A stretch of 64,000 nucleotides of DNA, taken from NCBI RefSeq assembly GCF_020379485.1, contig NC_063435.1, forward strand, positions 1,550,001-1,614,000, read 5' to 3'. The DNA comes from Brassica napus. Its lineage: Eukaryota; Streptophyta; Magnoliopsida; Brassicales; Brassicaceae. Below, piece by piece: positions 41,912-52,926 of this stretch. Position numbers and translations under genes: made by a program. How positions within the stretch are numbered: position 1 is the first letter of the stretch; each line of letters starts with the position of its first letter. The notes beneath the pieces were generated by a model. The model had not been told where the DNA came from, did no database searches, and saw only the letters and a program-made list of their open reading frames with translations.

Positions 41912-42848
41912 TTTTAGAATCAGTTTCTTCGTTACACTCTTATTACTAATCTGCATGGGGACAGCCGTCCACGAAACATACAAGGCCACGAGCTATTCGT
42001 CTCCAAGTCATTCGTCCACAAGAAATCCGTTGACAAAACACCCATGACCCATCTACAAAACGTTCGTCAACAACACGCTCATATGTCAAAATTTTCATCT
42101 TCCTCTTTGTTACGCTTTACGCTTTACGCTTTTCTTTCCTAAAGAGATTCTTATGTAAATGTTAGGATGAAAACACTATGGAATCTTAGAATATATGCTA
42201 TTTTTTTTTAGAACTAAAAGGGTTAAATTCAGGTCTATTAAAGACACATGCCTAATTTCCGGGTGGTAAGTGCAACCCACGGATGGATCCTCTTCCGGAT
42301 ATTTAAATGTGCCGTAAGCATGGGCTCATATCCGCGTGGCCACATGTGAAACTAATAATTTTGTATTAGAGGGGAATCGATCCCTGTTCTAGACCAACAA
42401 GACAACTCCTCTTCGGGTGGAAACCACTAAGCCACCACGATGTGATTTAAAATATATGTTATTTATGCCAAAAAAACTTTAATTCACAAAATTTTAAAAT
42501 ATATCGAATTGGATATTAAATTATATAAGCCAAAAGTGTTATAAAATATTATACCAATTTTTTGTATGTTTCTTATAAAATGAGAAATTTGTAGAAACAT
42601 ACATAACGATGTTATTTTTTTAAAAAAAAAAAGAAGGAAAAAAACTTACACAAAAGCGTAGTTTCGTCCTGATTTTAGTAAAGTACATCACAAAAGTGCT
42701 CTTCATGTGAGAAGTGTGTCTACGTGAAAGAAGGAAACTCCAAAGTGTGACAAAATTGTTATTCACTCAAAAAAAGGAATTATTTCACTTCTCAACACAA
42801 CAAGATCTAAAAGAAACCATATTATTATTTTCTCTCAAATTAATAGAA
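41912..42848. other. Intergenic region containing a SINE
   Basis: The 3' UTR of the coiled-coil gene, then a stretch (41955-42075) with four degenerate copies of TTCGTCxAC, then the SINE, then the promoter and leader of the small secreted peptide. No other coding sequence is seen. Confidence 0.5.
42186..42458 (-). mobile_element. tRNA-derived SINE with target-site duplication
   Basis: On the minus strand: a pol III A box TGGCTTAGTGG (42424-42434) and, 41 bp on, a B box GGATCGATTCC (42373-42383, one base off GGTTCGANTCC). An unrelated body of about 165 bp follows, ending in a poly(A) tail (42201-42209). Direct repeats TTA(G/A)AATATATG at 42186-42197 and 42447-42458 flank it (one mismatch). 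The element is about 245 bp without the repeats. Family name unknown to me. Confidence 0.8.
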
Positions 42849-43160
42849 ATGGAGCGGAAGCAGATCAAAGCTATGTTCTTTATCTTAACAATGATTACGG
42901 CTTTGGTTTGTCATCATCAATCAGAAGCTATATCATTTATTGGTCGTCTCAAATGCGTGTTAGATATAAGGAGCGTTGAGGGCTGTGTGGATGCCATAAA
43001 GAAAGCTACAAAGGGAGACTCTCGTGGTTTGGATAAGGAATGCTGCGACGCCATTAGTGGCCTCACCAATGACTGTTTGCCGATTATCTTCTCCGGAGGC
43101 CCCGCCATTGGCTTACTCGTTAAAGCTGCTTGCACCCATAAATTCGATGACGCTAATTAA
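42849..43160 (+). CDS. ECA1/prolamin-like small secreted cysteine-rich peptide
   Basis: An intronless 103-aa secretory peptide. Residues 1-26 form a signal peptide with a hydrophobic core (FFILTMITALVC). The mature part has six cysteines in the order C-C-CC-C-C (LKCVLD, EGCVDA, KECCDA, NDCLPI, KAACTH), the pattern of the prolamin-like domain found in ECA1 gametogenesis-related proteins. Members of this family are mainly egg-cell or pollen-expressed and act in gamete or pollen-tube signalling. The start is the ATG at 42849; the upstream in-frame extension from 42714 would put 45 charged residues before the signal peptide and is probably 5' UTR. Which Arabidopsis member corresponds is unclear to me. 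Confidence 0.82.
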   Translation: MERKQIKAMFFILTMITALVCHHQSEAISFIGRLKCVLDIRSVEGCVDAIKKATKGDSRGLDKECCDAISGLTNDCLPIIFSGGPAIGLLVKAACTHKFDDAN

Positions 43161-43399
43161 TTATTGAATCATAAAGCCGAGGCATGTACGACTCGAAACC
43201 ATATAATTGTATTTGTATATTGTATCATGCATTGCTTTTTTATTTTTTTGAAAAGGAAAAAAAGAGACAGATATATATGTCAAACGAAATCAATAAACTG
43301 CTATATAATTTTCTAGAACTATATGTTTTAAGAGTTATAGAATTGTTTTTCTTTCTTGACCAAAGAGATATGAATCAAAAAGTAGTAAAGATATCTTAC

Positions 43400-43435
43400 A
43401 TTGTACTGTCAACAAAAAAAAATTGTATTGTCAAC
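43400..43435 (+). repeat. Micro-retroinsertion scar: only an A8 insert
   Basis: ATTGTA(C/T)TGTCAAC is found at 43400-43413 and 43422-43435 (one mismatch), separated by eight A residues and nothing else. This is the limiting case of a tail-only insertion; replication slippage is a possible alternative. Confidence 0.5.
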
Positions 43436-43817
43436 TAGAATTTTATACGAAATAACCATAAAAATCAAAAAGTTAACTGGTATAATAAAATTCATACAAT
43501 GTAAAGTAAAAATTATAAGAACAAATAATGTTCTTTCTTTTTTGGGAACAAAGGAACAAAACACTAATGGATATGATAAACTAGCTGATTTACGCGCTGA
43601 TGTTTGTGTTGTTGCACTCCTGGTTCGAAACACGATGAGGGCAGTGTTTTGCGCCATAAATTGTATCAGCAAAAGCTGGTTCCAAGGCCATGAGAGAGAA
43701 TTTAGGACACAAAACCCAAACTCCTCCCAGTTAAGAAAAACACACACACAAGAACAAATAATGTTCTTAAAAAAAATACAAGAACAAGAAGATAAGTTGG
43801 TGTTTAAAGAAGATAAA

Positions 43818-43889
43818 TGGGCCAGATAAAGTAAATAGGCTGAAGAAACGTAATGGGCCAACACAATTTAGAAGGAAAAGGAAGCCCAA
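43818..43889. promoter_or_regulatory. TGGGCC/GCCCA (site II) box cluster before the PPR gene
   Basis: TGGGCC at 43818-43823 and 43854-43859 and GCCCAA at 43884-43889, 245-316 bp upstream of the PPR start codon. Site II boxes are enriched upstream of nuclear genes for mitochondrial proteins, which fits. Function is inferred. Confidence 0.45.
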
Positions 43890-44133
43890 CTATGAACAAA
43901 CGTCAGCTTCAACATTTCACAGTCGTGTCTTCGGCCTTAAAGCGGCGATGTTCTTCCAAGTTAAGAACTCGGGTTCTGTAGTAGTCTGTATCTTGTCGAT
44001 TCCTTATGTTTACATCATAAACAATCTTCTGGGCACTGAGAATCTTCGATAAAGTGAAGAACTTTGGTCTGTAGAATCACTTAACATACACAGGTTCCTC
44101 TGTTCTTCTTTGGGGTGTTTTTAGGTTCTCGAA

Positions 44134-45933
44134 ATGAGAGGAATCTTTCTCATTAGATCAAGACTGTCACTTCTGAGAGCTTCCGCATTCACCTGCTCAC
44201 GATCTGTAACTGTTTTGCCTTATTCGAGTAGTAAGCGTATCGTTCAACCATGTCTGGATCCTCCCATAGCTCGTATGCTTCCTTTGTCTCTCTGTTCTTC
44301 GTTCTCTACTTCCAAATTTGATAATGATAATGATAATGATGATGATGAAGAAGATGAAGAAGAGATTGACTCTACTATAATAGATAACAAGGTTGTTTCA
44401 GAGGATGTTCAAACCATCTCAAACCTGCTGAAAGCCTGTGGTAGCAACCGTAAGGAACTGAGAGAGAAGCTTGAGGAGTGTACTGTGAAGCCATCAAACT
44501 CACTAGTGGTGGAGATTCTCTCTCTATCCCGCAACGACTGGGAAACTGCATTCACCTTCTTCCTCTGGGCAGGGAAGCAGCAAGGCTACACTCATTCCAT
44601 CCGCGAGTACCACTCCATGATCTCTATCCTCGGTAAAATGCGAAAGTTCGACACAGCTTGGACTTTAATAGACGAGATGAGAAAGCTCACCCCTTCTCTA
44701 GTGAACTCTCAGACGTTATTAATCATGATCAGGAAGTACTGCGCGGTCCACGACGTTGCTAAAGCGATAAACACTTTCCACGCGTACAAAAGATTCAAAC
44801 TAGCGACGGGGATTGATGAGTTCCAGAGCCTTCTTTCCGCTCTCTGTAGATACAAGAACGTTCAGGACGCCGAGCATTTGATCTACTGTAACAAGGAGAC
44901 GTATCCCTTCGAAGCTAAGAGTTTCAACATTGTTTTGAACGGGTGGTGCAACGTGATAGGTAGCCCGAGGCAGGCGGAGAGGGTGTGGATGGAGATGGGG
45001 AACGTTGGTGTGGAGCGCGACGTGGTGTCGTATTCGTGCATGATGTCTTGCTACTCGAAGGGAGGGAGCTTGAACAAGGTGCTCAGGCTTTTCGACCGGA
45101 TGAAGAAAGAGGGTATAGAGCCGGATAGGAAAGCGTACAACGCGGTGGTGCACGCTTTAGCTAAAGGTGGGTTTGTAGCCGAGGCGGTGAGTTTGGTGAA
45201 GACTATGGAGGAGGAGAAAGGGATGGAGGCTAACGTTGTGACTTACAACTCTCTCATCAAGCCTCTGTGCAAGGGTAAGAAGACAGAAGAGGCTAAGAAG
45301 GTGTTTGATGAGATGCTTGAGAAAGGGATTGTGCCGACGATACGCACTTACCATGCGTTTATGAGGATACTGAGGACAGGGGAGGAGGTTTTTGAGATGT
45401 TGGGTAAAATGAGAGAGATGGGGTGTGAGCCAACGGTTGATACGTATATAATGTTGATCAGGAAGTTTTGTAGGTGGCGTGATTTCGATAATGTGGCGGT
45501 GTTGTGGGATGAGATGAAGGAAAGAGGTGTTGGTCCTGATCTTAGTTCGTATATTGTGATGATACATGGGATGTTCTTGAATGGGAAGGTGGATGAAGCG
45601 CATGGGTACTATAAGGAGATGAAGGAGAAGGGTTTGAGAGCGAATGAGAAGGCTGAGGAGATGATTAAAAGTTGGTTTGAAGGAAAGGAATGTGCAGAGA
45701 AGGGGATGATGGGTTTGAAAGGTGATGTGTGTGGTGTTGATAAAGAAGGTGTTGTTGAAGATATGATTCAAAGCTGTCATGCAGAGAAGGGGATGATGGG
45801 TTTGAAAGGTGATGTGTGTGGTGTGGGTAAAGAAGGTACTGTGAAGAAAGCTGAGAGAGAAGGGAACTTTCTGCAGCAGCCTGAGGTGAGAAGGATAGTG
45901 AGAGGACATGGATACTCGTTTTGGGATGAATAG
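44134..45933 (+). CDS. P-class pentatricopeptide repeat protein, probably mitochondrial
   Basis: An intronless 599-aa PPR protein. The N-terminus is Arg/Ser/Leu-rich without acids (MRGIFLIRSRLSLLRASAF), a mitochondrial presequence type. An acidic Asp/Asn/Glu tract follows at residues 64-82 (DNDNDNDDDEEDEEE). About ten 35-residue PPR motifs follow (YHSMISILGKMRKFDTAWTLIDEM, YSCMMSCYSKGGSLNKVLRLFDRM, YNSLIKPLCKGKKTEEAKKVFDEM). There is no E, DYW or SMR domain, so a role in organellar RNA stability, splicing or translation is likeliest. The C-terminus has a recent 29-residue duplication. Synteny fits At5g15010. Its RNA target could be predicted from the fifth and last motif residues. Confidence 0.92.
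   Translation: MRGIFLIRSRLSLLRASAFTCSRSVTVLPYSSSKRIVQPCLDPPIARMLPLSLCSSFSTSKFDNDNDNDDDEEDEEEIDSTIIDNKVVSEDVQTISNLLKACGSNRKELREKLEECTVKPSNSLVVEILSLSRNDWETAFTFFLWAGKQQGYTHSIREYHSMISILGKMRKFDTAWTLIDEMRKLTPSLVNSQTLLIMIRKYCAVHDVAKAINTFHAYKRFKLATGIDEFQSLLSALCRYKNVQDAEHLIYCNKETYPFEAKSFNIVLNGWCNVIGSPRQAERVWMEMGNVGVERDVVSYSCMMSCYSKGGSLNKVLRLFDRMKKEGIEPDRKAYNAVVHALAKGGFVAEAVSLVKTMEEEKGMEANVVTYNSLIKPLCKGKKTEEAKKVFDEMLEKGIVPTIRTYHAFMRILRTGEEVFEMLGKMREMGCEPTVDTYIMLIRKFCRWRDFDNVAVLWDEMKERGVGPDLSSYIVMIHGMFLNGKVDEAHGYYKEMKEKGLRANEKAEEMIKSWFEGKECAEKGMMGLKGDVCGVDKEGVVEDMIQSCHAEKGMMGLKGDVCGVGKEGTVKKAEREGNFLQQPEVRRIVRGHGYSFWDE
45694..45840 (+). repeat. In-frame 87-bp duplication near the PPR C-terminus
   Basis: The block encoding AEKGMMGLKGDVCGV occurs at 45694 and again at 45781, a period of 87 bp (29 codons). 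About 40 nt are identical and the rest of the unit is diverged. It lies after the last clear PPR motif, so it extends the tail without adding a repeat. Confidence 0.85.
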
Positions 45934-46280
45934 AAAGCTAGAGAGAGAGACTAGCTAAGTTCTAGTTAGGTTTGATCATAACATGTTGTCTTTGCTTTGA
46001 GAAGACTAAACAGAAACAATGAAAATCACTTTTATATAAAATCTTTGGAACCTTTCTATGTTTGTAGATACAAACTAAGAGGATAATCATGTATGTGTTT
46101 GCAATATTTACAACCATACAAGATCAAGACACAAATTAGATAAATACACACTACTACTGTGCAAAGTAACTTCATAGAAAACTAACGAGAAAGTTGCAGA
46201 GAGAACTTGGTCTACATCTCTAACCTTTCTTGTGTGTTGAAGTAAAAGAGAGTAAGATAAGTTTTTGATGTTCTTTGTTG
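45934..46280. other. Convergent 3' region between PPR and SNL2
   Basis: About 350 bp holding the 3' UTRs of two convergent genes. Nothing further is seen. Confidence 0.5.
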
Positions 46281-49200
46281 TCATCTTGAAGCTGAAAGAA
46301 AGCTATGGAATCTTTCTACTCTATTCAACTTGCGTTTCTGCGATGATTTGTCTTGTGACAAGTCATCACTCTTCTTATGCTTCTTCCTGTGGAAGTAATC
46401 TTCCGTGTCCAAAACATACGAAATCTACAACAAGAGATGTTATGAATACATAAGAGAGAGATGAATCAATCAGCTCTTATTTATGTGTAGATTGGTTTCT
46501 AGTCGTTACCTTGTAGGAAGAGCAAGACATCTTGCACTCAAGGCCATTGATTACTTTTACACCTTCCATTGCCTTGCAAGCTACTGCAAGATCATCCAGA
46601 CCAGAGTATCCACGCATGTTCCTGCACAAAAACAATTCAGCGACAAGACTTGGTTTTATGTGTAATGTCCTGAATCAATACAAGATAATGGACCTCTAGC
46701 ACACCATACAGCAAGAGATGGATAACTATTAAATGTACTGAAACTCAACATACCTTTGTAACACAATTGGCTGTAGCGCTGTTTTTCTCCCTGATGAGGA
46801 GTTGGAAAGAAACTCCTTTTGCAGATAACTTGCAAAAGTGGGTTCCATGGAAACTGCATACGCCTCAGGCTTTTCCATTATATTATCCATAAGCTGGATT
46901 GACAAACGAGGAGGAGAGGACGACTACATACATATGAACACACAGGAAACAAGTTCCAGAGTCAATGAATGATCATAGTTCCTCAATGGAAAGAAAGATG
47001 AGAATTGGTTTATAGTGTTCTTACACATTCCAGCCGGTAAATGTTTTCCTCGTGAAGGAGGATCCTGGCGTTTTCATAATACACTGAGTCAATGACCCTA
47101 TCAGGTTTCCGAGATTCCTCATACTCATACAATTGAAGAAGCTTGTTGTCAGTATCGTCCGCTACGATAGCTTGAAGCTGCAATAGAGTAAACGATGTCA
47201 GAAATTTAGAACGAATGTAATGGCTCAGCTAAAAGTTTCAAATGATCAAATCTAAAATCAATAAAGACGGTGCTGAAGATTTACATGTTTAACCAATTTG
47301 TATATAAGTTTCTCCAAGGTGAATAAAACATATGATTGGTTTCCAATGATAGCTCGGCACTCATCCTCAAATTTGGAGCTTTCAGCTGAGCCATTAAGCA
47401 GACTAAACAGAGCACTCATAAACCTGCACAACATACACAAAGAAAGAGTTTATATAAGTTGTTCTTATTGAACTGAACAAAGAACCTCCATAGTTTAGAA
47501 TGTACCTTGCATAAGGATCTGGTGAACTAGTAGAATCTTTCGTGTTTCTCCGATTGCAATATGTCTTTGCAGAGGAAATTCTCTCGTACAGTATCTGGAA
47601 ATTAAAACCCAATTAGTAAAAAAAAAAACAAATACTAAATCATCTCAAGGTAAGTTTTCAGATATTCACTCACTCGATGAAGCCTGAAAAGAACATAAAA
47701 GTCGTCATTCCCATAGAAAACTCTGGAATCTTGTTTTCTTTCATCCGCTGCAGCTACACGCTTTGAAAGAGGCTTAACGGATAACAGAACACGTTCTGAC
47801 AATGGAAGCGACCCACTGTCTTCTATAAGATGCGACTCCATACCCTCTGCCTCTCCTTCGCTTTCAGCTTTAACATCCTCACCCTCTTCCTCCACACCAT
47901 TATCTTCCTGTGAACACTCGTCACCAACGGATTCAGTTCCCGAAGCGTCCTCGCCACCTTCGGAAGCATCATCACCATCCTCATCGTCAGCTTCATCATC
48001 ATCATTTTCTCCTACAGCTTCAATGGAATGTTCTGATTTGGCAGTAGACTTCAGTCCACGCTCTTCATGAACAACATAGTTGTCTCCGGAATCACCAATA
48101 GGTGACAATTCACCTTCCTCCTTCTCGATTTTGGATGGACTACCGGATTCATCTTGATTACTGCTGGCTTTAGAAGTATCTGGCTGCACTCCATTTGCTA
48201 TAGCTATAGTTCTACCAATATCACCAACCTATAGATATGACCATGAATAATGAGAATAGTCAGAAGAGTCCTTAGAAAGCAGACTAGGCAAGTATAAACA
48301 TATAATTAAAATGTGAAACTGAGTCCTGTACCTGGGTACGCTGAATGGCATCAATGTTATCATTCTTGTTTTCTACTCCACTTGGGAATGATGCACTTGT
48401 AATGGCTACTCTTTCATCATCTCCGGATCTTTTATTAGCTCCATTTCCAATTTCAAGATCTTTCTGGGGTTTAACAGCAGAACAGGTGGCAGCATCTTTA
48501 CTAGCCTGATCAACATCCTTACAATTTTCTTTTGCTGAAGAATCTCTGTTCAACAAACCATCCCCGGCGTGTTTGGAGACCCCAGATGAAGCATACTCAT
48601 CTCCATTGGCAGCAAATTTTAGTTGCCTTGAAACCAAACTTACAGCGTCAGAACTCACATTAGCCTCCCCATTCGTAACGGGATGCTTGGTTTCTGCAAC
48701 ATCTTCAACAGAATCTGACCCCTTGGCCCTGGGTGGAACACCAAGCATCAACTCCAGGAAACTGTTCCAGAGCCTCAGAACTTTACTGATCTGCTCTTTT
48801 GAAGAACATATCTCCTCACACGAAAATTGGACTAGTTTGAATAGATCCTCAGGAATAGTTCTATCGAAATATTCATACTCGAAGTGAGGAACTATTGGTT
48901 GTCTGTAACCAGCAGAAATCGACAGAGGAACATCATCTTCTATCTGAGACTTCTCTTTAAGGTCCTTGATTTCAGTCACCAGCGCTGGTATTCAAGCAAA
49001 ATTAAATATAAATATTATGAGAACAAATAAGTAAATGCAAGAATAGATCAAACATATTCCAAGAGTTTACTTACCTTTTGCACTGAAGTTCTTAGAATCT
49101 TGCTGCTTAAAATAGAAGCTGCGGTGATCAAGTGATTTATAATGGTTCTTTGCATACACATCCTTCCAGACCACATTAAAATCTTCACGGCACTTTGTCC

Positions 49201-52200
49201 ATTCATCTTGTTTCTGCTTCAAACGAGTCAGAATCACAGGAAGTGCAGCGGCTGGATTCTTACGTATTAAGTCTGTCACGTCTAGACCATGGTCGCCATA
49301 AAGTCTCTCTATGCATCTTAAATTTAGGGCTGCAATAAGTCAATAACAAAATATCAAATGTAAGACAAGAGATGAGGGCTCAAAGATAAGGGGAAGAGAG
49401 ATGAAACAGAGAGAGAGAGCTACAATCACTAAACGCCTACACACCTGTGAAGTGGTCTTCAACCTGGAAGGAGCCCTCAAAACTTATTTTCTTCTCAATG
49501 ATAGTATTTAACAAGTCTTCTGCGCTTTTCGCAGCAGATCCCACAGATTCCAACAGCATATCCAACTCAAATCTGTAACAAGAAGCAAGCAAACAACAAC
49601 CAAACCGTACAAATCATTTAAGAGTACAGAAGCTGTCATCTAAGTAAAGCTTCTTGTAAAATGTACCTGTCATCTTCACATCTAAATAAGCTTTCTTCAT
49701 ATTGGTTTCTGCGCATGTGCTTAAAGGAGTCTTCACTTCCTGAGGTGACAGAAACCCAGTGATCATTTAGAACAGCAGCTACTGATTTCTGTCTGTGGCG
49801 CACAGAAGGTATTGGATACTGCAAAGAAGATACAGTAGTAACTAGTAAGTACGGTTAAAATGGCTCAGATGCAATATAGTACTCTGAAAAAAAACTTATT
49901 ACATCCGAAGGGAGGAGCCGGTAGCTAGGAGTGCAACGCTCGCATTCAGATAGATCAAGCTCCTGAATAGATTTCTCCATGTACTTTTCCTTGGAACGCT
50001 CCTTTTCCTTAGCAGCCTCAAGGTCGCGTTTGTCATCTCTTTCTTTTTCCTCCGCCTTCATTGGCTTAGACAAATGTTCATCACTGCTAAGTGATTCTGC
50101 AAACAAGTGTACCCAACAGTGTTACTAACGTTCCAGCGACGAAAAAAAGCATATTCATAGACAAGAAAGTAAGAAAATGCTGCGTACTTTTGCTCATAAC
50201 GCCAGCTAGGTGCTGGAAACTATCTGTAAAATGGGATGATTATTAGAAAGAGCTAGACATCTTCACTAGAAAAAAATACAGTAGGAAATCTTAAATACCA
50301 GTACTCTCGCAACGCTCGAAGAACTGATTGAACTCATCCATGAGATCAGGGAATTTTCCAAGCAGATCAGAAACCTGAATGAAAGAAAGTGGAGTTAAAG
50401 ACAAAAGTTATCCCCTATCAATCAACACCAAAGCTATTTGTAGACCTACAAAATTCTGCAGTTCTTTCCTGTGGATAATTCCACTGCTGAAAAGATTGAG
50501 AAACTTCAAGAATGTCTGATAATCATCTTGGCTGCATAATTTCTCCTTGACTTTCTCACAAAACACAAATGCTTGGTTGTACATGCCTAACACAATGAAA
50601 GGAACACATGAAAAACAAAATTAAATGCTGCACCATAACATACCTGTTAACTAGAAAATTAGGAAATCAACTTCTAATTAAAAATCACATAATTTTTAAA
50701 AAGAAATCAGCAAACCATCAACTTATATATTGGACATGATAATAGCGTGAAAATGTTTAAGATGTTATTAATTTTCTGTTTAAAGCATTAAACTGTGGAA
50801 AGCAGAAAGGTGTAAACTCTCCATTTAACTAAAACTCGCTTACCTTTTAGATTGTTTTTCTCAGAATGTGACGCATGACCAGAATAAGCTTCAAACTCCT
50901 CAGTTTTTCTGGATGACTTCCTTTTCTCTGGAAAATGGTGCAAGTTATCTTGGCCAGCTTCTCCATGGTCCAAATCACGGCTTCTCCTTTCTCTATTCTC
51001 CTTGTCCACTCGTTTCCTCGGATCTCTGTGCATCTTAACCATTGCTTTATCATCATTAAGGTCAGAACGGTCAACACTTTGATCACGGTCACACCTAGAA
51101 GCAACAGCTCTTTCTCGTGGGCGGCGATCCTGATGATTAAGAACATATAAGCACAGAAACCAGAGACCAGACAACAATAACAGATCAGGGAAAAATGTAA
51201 CCAATGACATACCTTGTCTGTTATCATTCGACGCACAACAGGAGGGCCTGATCCTCTGTCATCATACCGTTGGGCCTGACTCCGGATTAACTGAGCAGCT
51301 GAATGAGGCGCCAAAGACTCTGGCAAGAACTTAGTGAATTCTTCAAGCAAGTCCGGGTGGTCCTCAAAAAGAGTCGATACCTAACAAACAGATATTAGAG
51401 TTAATAAAAAAAATCGAGAAATTTCAACTGTAATAGTCTAGGAGAGATGCAGTCACTACCTCATTGTAAACCTCAGTAATGTCCTTATCATCCTTACGAT
51501 ACATATTTAAGATCTCCAAGAAAGACTTATAGACATCTTCATCGCGCTGGAACCGTTTCTGCAGTGATATAAAAACGACACTGATACAATGAGACACTTG
51601 AAAAGAAAACATTATGCGTCAAAACTTTTTGCTGTACCTTAATTTTATTTACAAACGTTATAGCTTCTTCAAATTCAACAGTCTTCTTCGGTGGAGCTTC
51701 TTCTTCTTCTAAATCATCAAGAGTTATTTCAAATCCCTTAGGCAGAAAGGTGTTAAACCCGAAAATCAAATTGTTATGCCCCTTAAACAACTCCTTCACT
51801 CGTTCAATCACACCAGATGTATCCGTCCTGTAAATGCAATATGAAGAATGTTCCCAGATATGCTTTTAAAAAAAAAAAATCAAACTGACAATAGGAAGAA
51901 GGCAAAAGGTATCACCTTTGTGCCTTGAAGTCTTTCATAACCTCAAGGAACATATCATATTTGTCCCGTTGATCTTGAAACATCTCCTTAACATCCTTCA
52001 AGTAGGACAAAGCATCATGGGTTGTCAGTTTCTGAGAGTTGACTCCCCCATCACCAATCCTCCCTCCTCCTCCTCCGGTGCCACCACTTGCAGGGATTGG
52101 AGACTGCACATATCTGCACCAAAAAAAAAATTCATTTTATTAACACATAAGTGTACAGTCACTCAATTCTCGCATCAAAAAAAAAAAAAAAAAATAGGAC

Positions 52201-52387
52201 TTGACTGATCTAAGTGTGAGATAATTGCATGGGATTAAAGCAAAATAAATATCTTATCGCTAGAGAAATTGAAAATCAAAGTCGCAGTGGAAGAGGGGTA
52301 GGCAACTCACGATTCGCGTCGAGAAGAGCCAAAGGAGCGTTTGAATTGAGACCCAGATGAGTAAACGTCATCTCTCATCCGCTTCAT
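46281..52387 (-). CDS. SNL2: Paired amphipathic helix protein SIN3-like 2
   Basis: A nuclear scaffold of the SIN3-histone deacetylase co-repressor complex, 1336 aa in 21 exons: 52311-52387, 51916-52113, 51638-51827, 51460-51558, 51213-51380, 50844-51129, 50450-50586, 50299-50374, 50188-50223, 49903-50096, 49667-49818, 49445-49572, 49075-49329, 48332-48984, 47674-48228, 47506-47594, 47285-47423, 47025-47177, 46754-46923, 46510-46621, 46281-46424. PAH1 ([13 protein letters not shown]), PAH2 ([12 protein letters not shown]) and PAH3 ([12 protein letters not shown]) lie at about residues 50-125, 135-215 and 330-410. The Sin3 HDAC-interaction domain follows near 480-600 ([17 protein letters not shown]). 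An acidic low-complexity region ([15 protein letters not shown]) precedes the conserved C-terminal domain. A Lys/Arg-rich end (HRKKHKK) may be a nuclear signal. Synteny fits At5g15020. Confidence 0.94.
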
Positions 52388-52717
52388 TTCTGCCTGTAAA
52401 ACAATATCATCGGATTAGGAAAAGAACAATAGAAATCTCAAGTTTTACAGCAAGGAACCCACAATTGAGAAAAAAAAAACGGAAAATTCAGATGAAGTTT
52501 GATGATAACCTAATCTTCTATCGGTGCAGAAGAGATGCAACGAATCAGTCAGATCTCTCGAGTAACGGAGAAGAAACGATTGGATCACCCACAGCTATTC
52601 TTGCTCAGATTGTATCCGAAAGCAGAATTGCGATGACAAGAGAGTTAAATCAGAGGTAAAAAAATCAAGACGTAAAAACAGATGAGAGAGAAAGATTGTG
52701 CAGAGGAGTTGCTAACG

Positions 52718-52720
<3 letters not shown>

Positions 52721-52756
<36 letters not shown>

Positions 52757-52793
52757 TGAAGAAGAAGAAGAAGAAGAAGAAGAAGAAGAAGAA
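52721..52793 (-). repeat. GA and GAA microsatellites in the SNL2 leader
   Basis: (GA)15 at 52721-52750 followed by a GAA tract at 52755-52793. On the SNL2 sense strand these are TTC and CT runs within about 410 bp upstream of the start codon, a pyrimidine-rich type common in plant core promoters and leaders. Confidence 0.8.
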
Positions 52794-52838
52794 ATGAGGG
52801 AATTTGCCTCTGGGAGTCTACCTAGGCTTCTTTTGGTT

Positions 52839-52926
52839 AGCCCATAAATAAGACATTTCTGATCTGACTTCGAATTCATAACGGGTTTAAGCCCATAACA
52901 GTATTTATTAGTCTCTTATTTGGGCC
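52839..52926. promoter_or_regulatory. TGGGC/GCCCA boxes upstream of SNL2
   Basis: AGCCCATA near 52839 and 52881-52895 and TTGGGCC at 52919-52925, just upstream of the pyrimidine-rich leader. This is a site II-type arrangement typical of housekeeping plant promoters. Motif-based inference only. Confidence 0.4.

Larger units (their letters stand above)
43161..44133. other. Intergenic region
   Basis: Between the secreted peptide gene and the PPR gene. It holds a micro-insertion scar (43400-43435) and TGGGCC boxes near the PPR start. Overlapping open frames at 43401-43864 on both strands show no protein-like composition and are not called. Confidence 0.5.

Noticed and set aside
42360..42440. Possible tRNA gene on the minus strand
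   Set aside because: A and B boxes are present but no cloverleaf with acceptor stem can be formed, and the body continues to a poly(A) tail; it is the 5' part of a SINE.
42714..42848. N-terminal extension of the secreted peptide
   Set aside because: It would place 45 charged residues ahead of a clear signal peptide; the ATG at 42849 fits the family.
43401..43864. Overlapping open frames of 142 and 151 codons on opposite strands
   Set aside because: They overlap a micro-insertion and the PPR promoter, have low-complexity composition and no homology I recognise.
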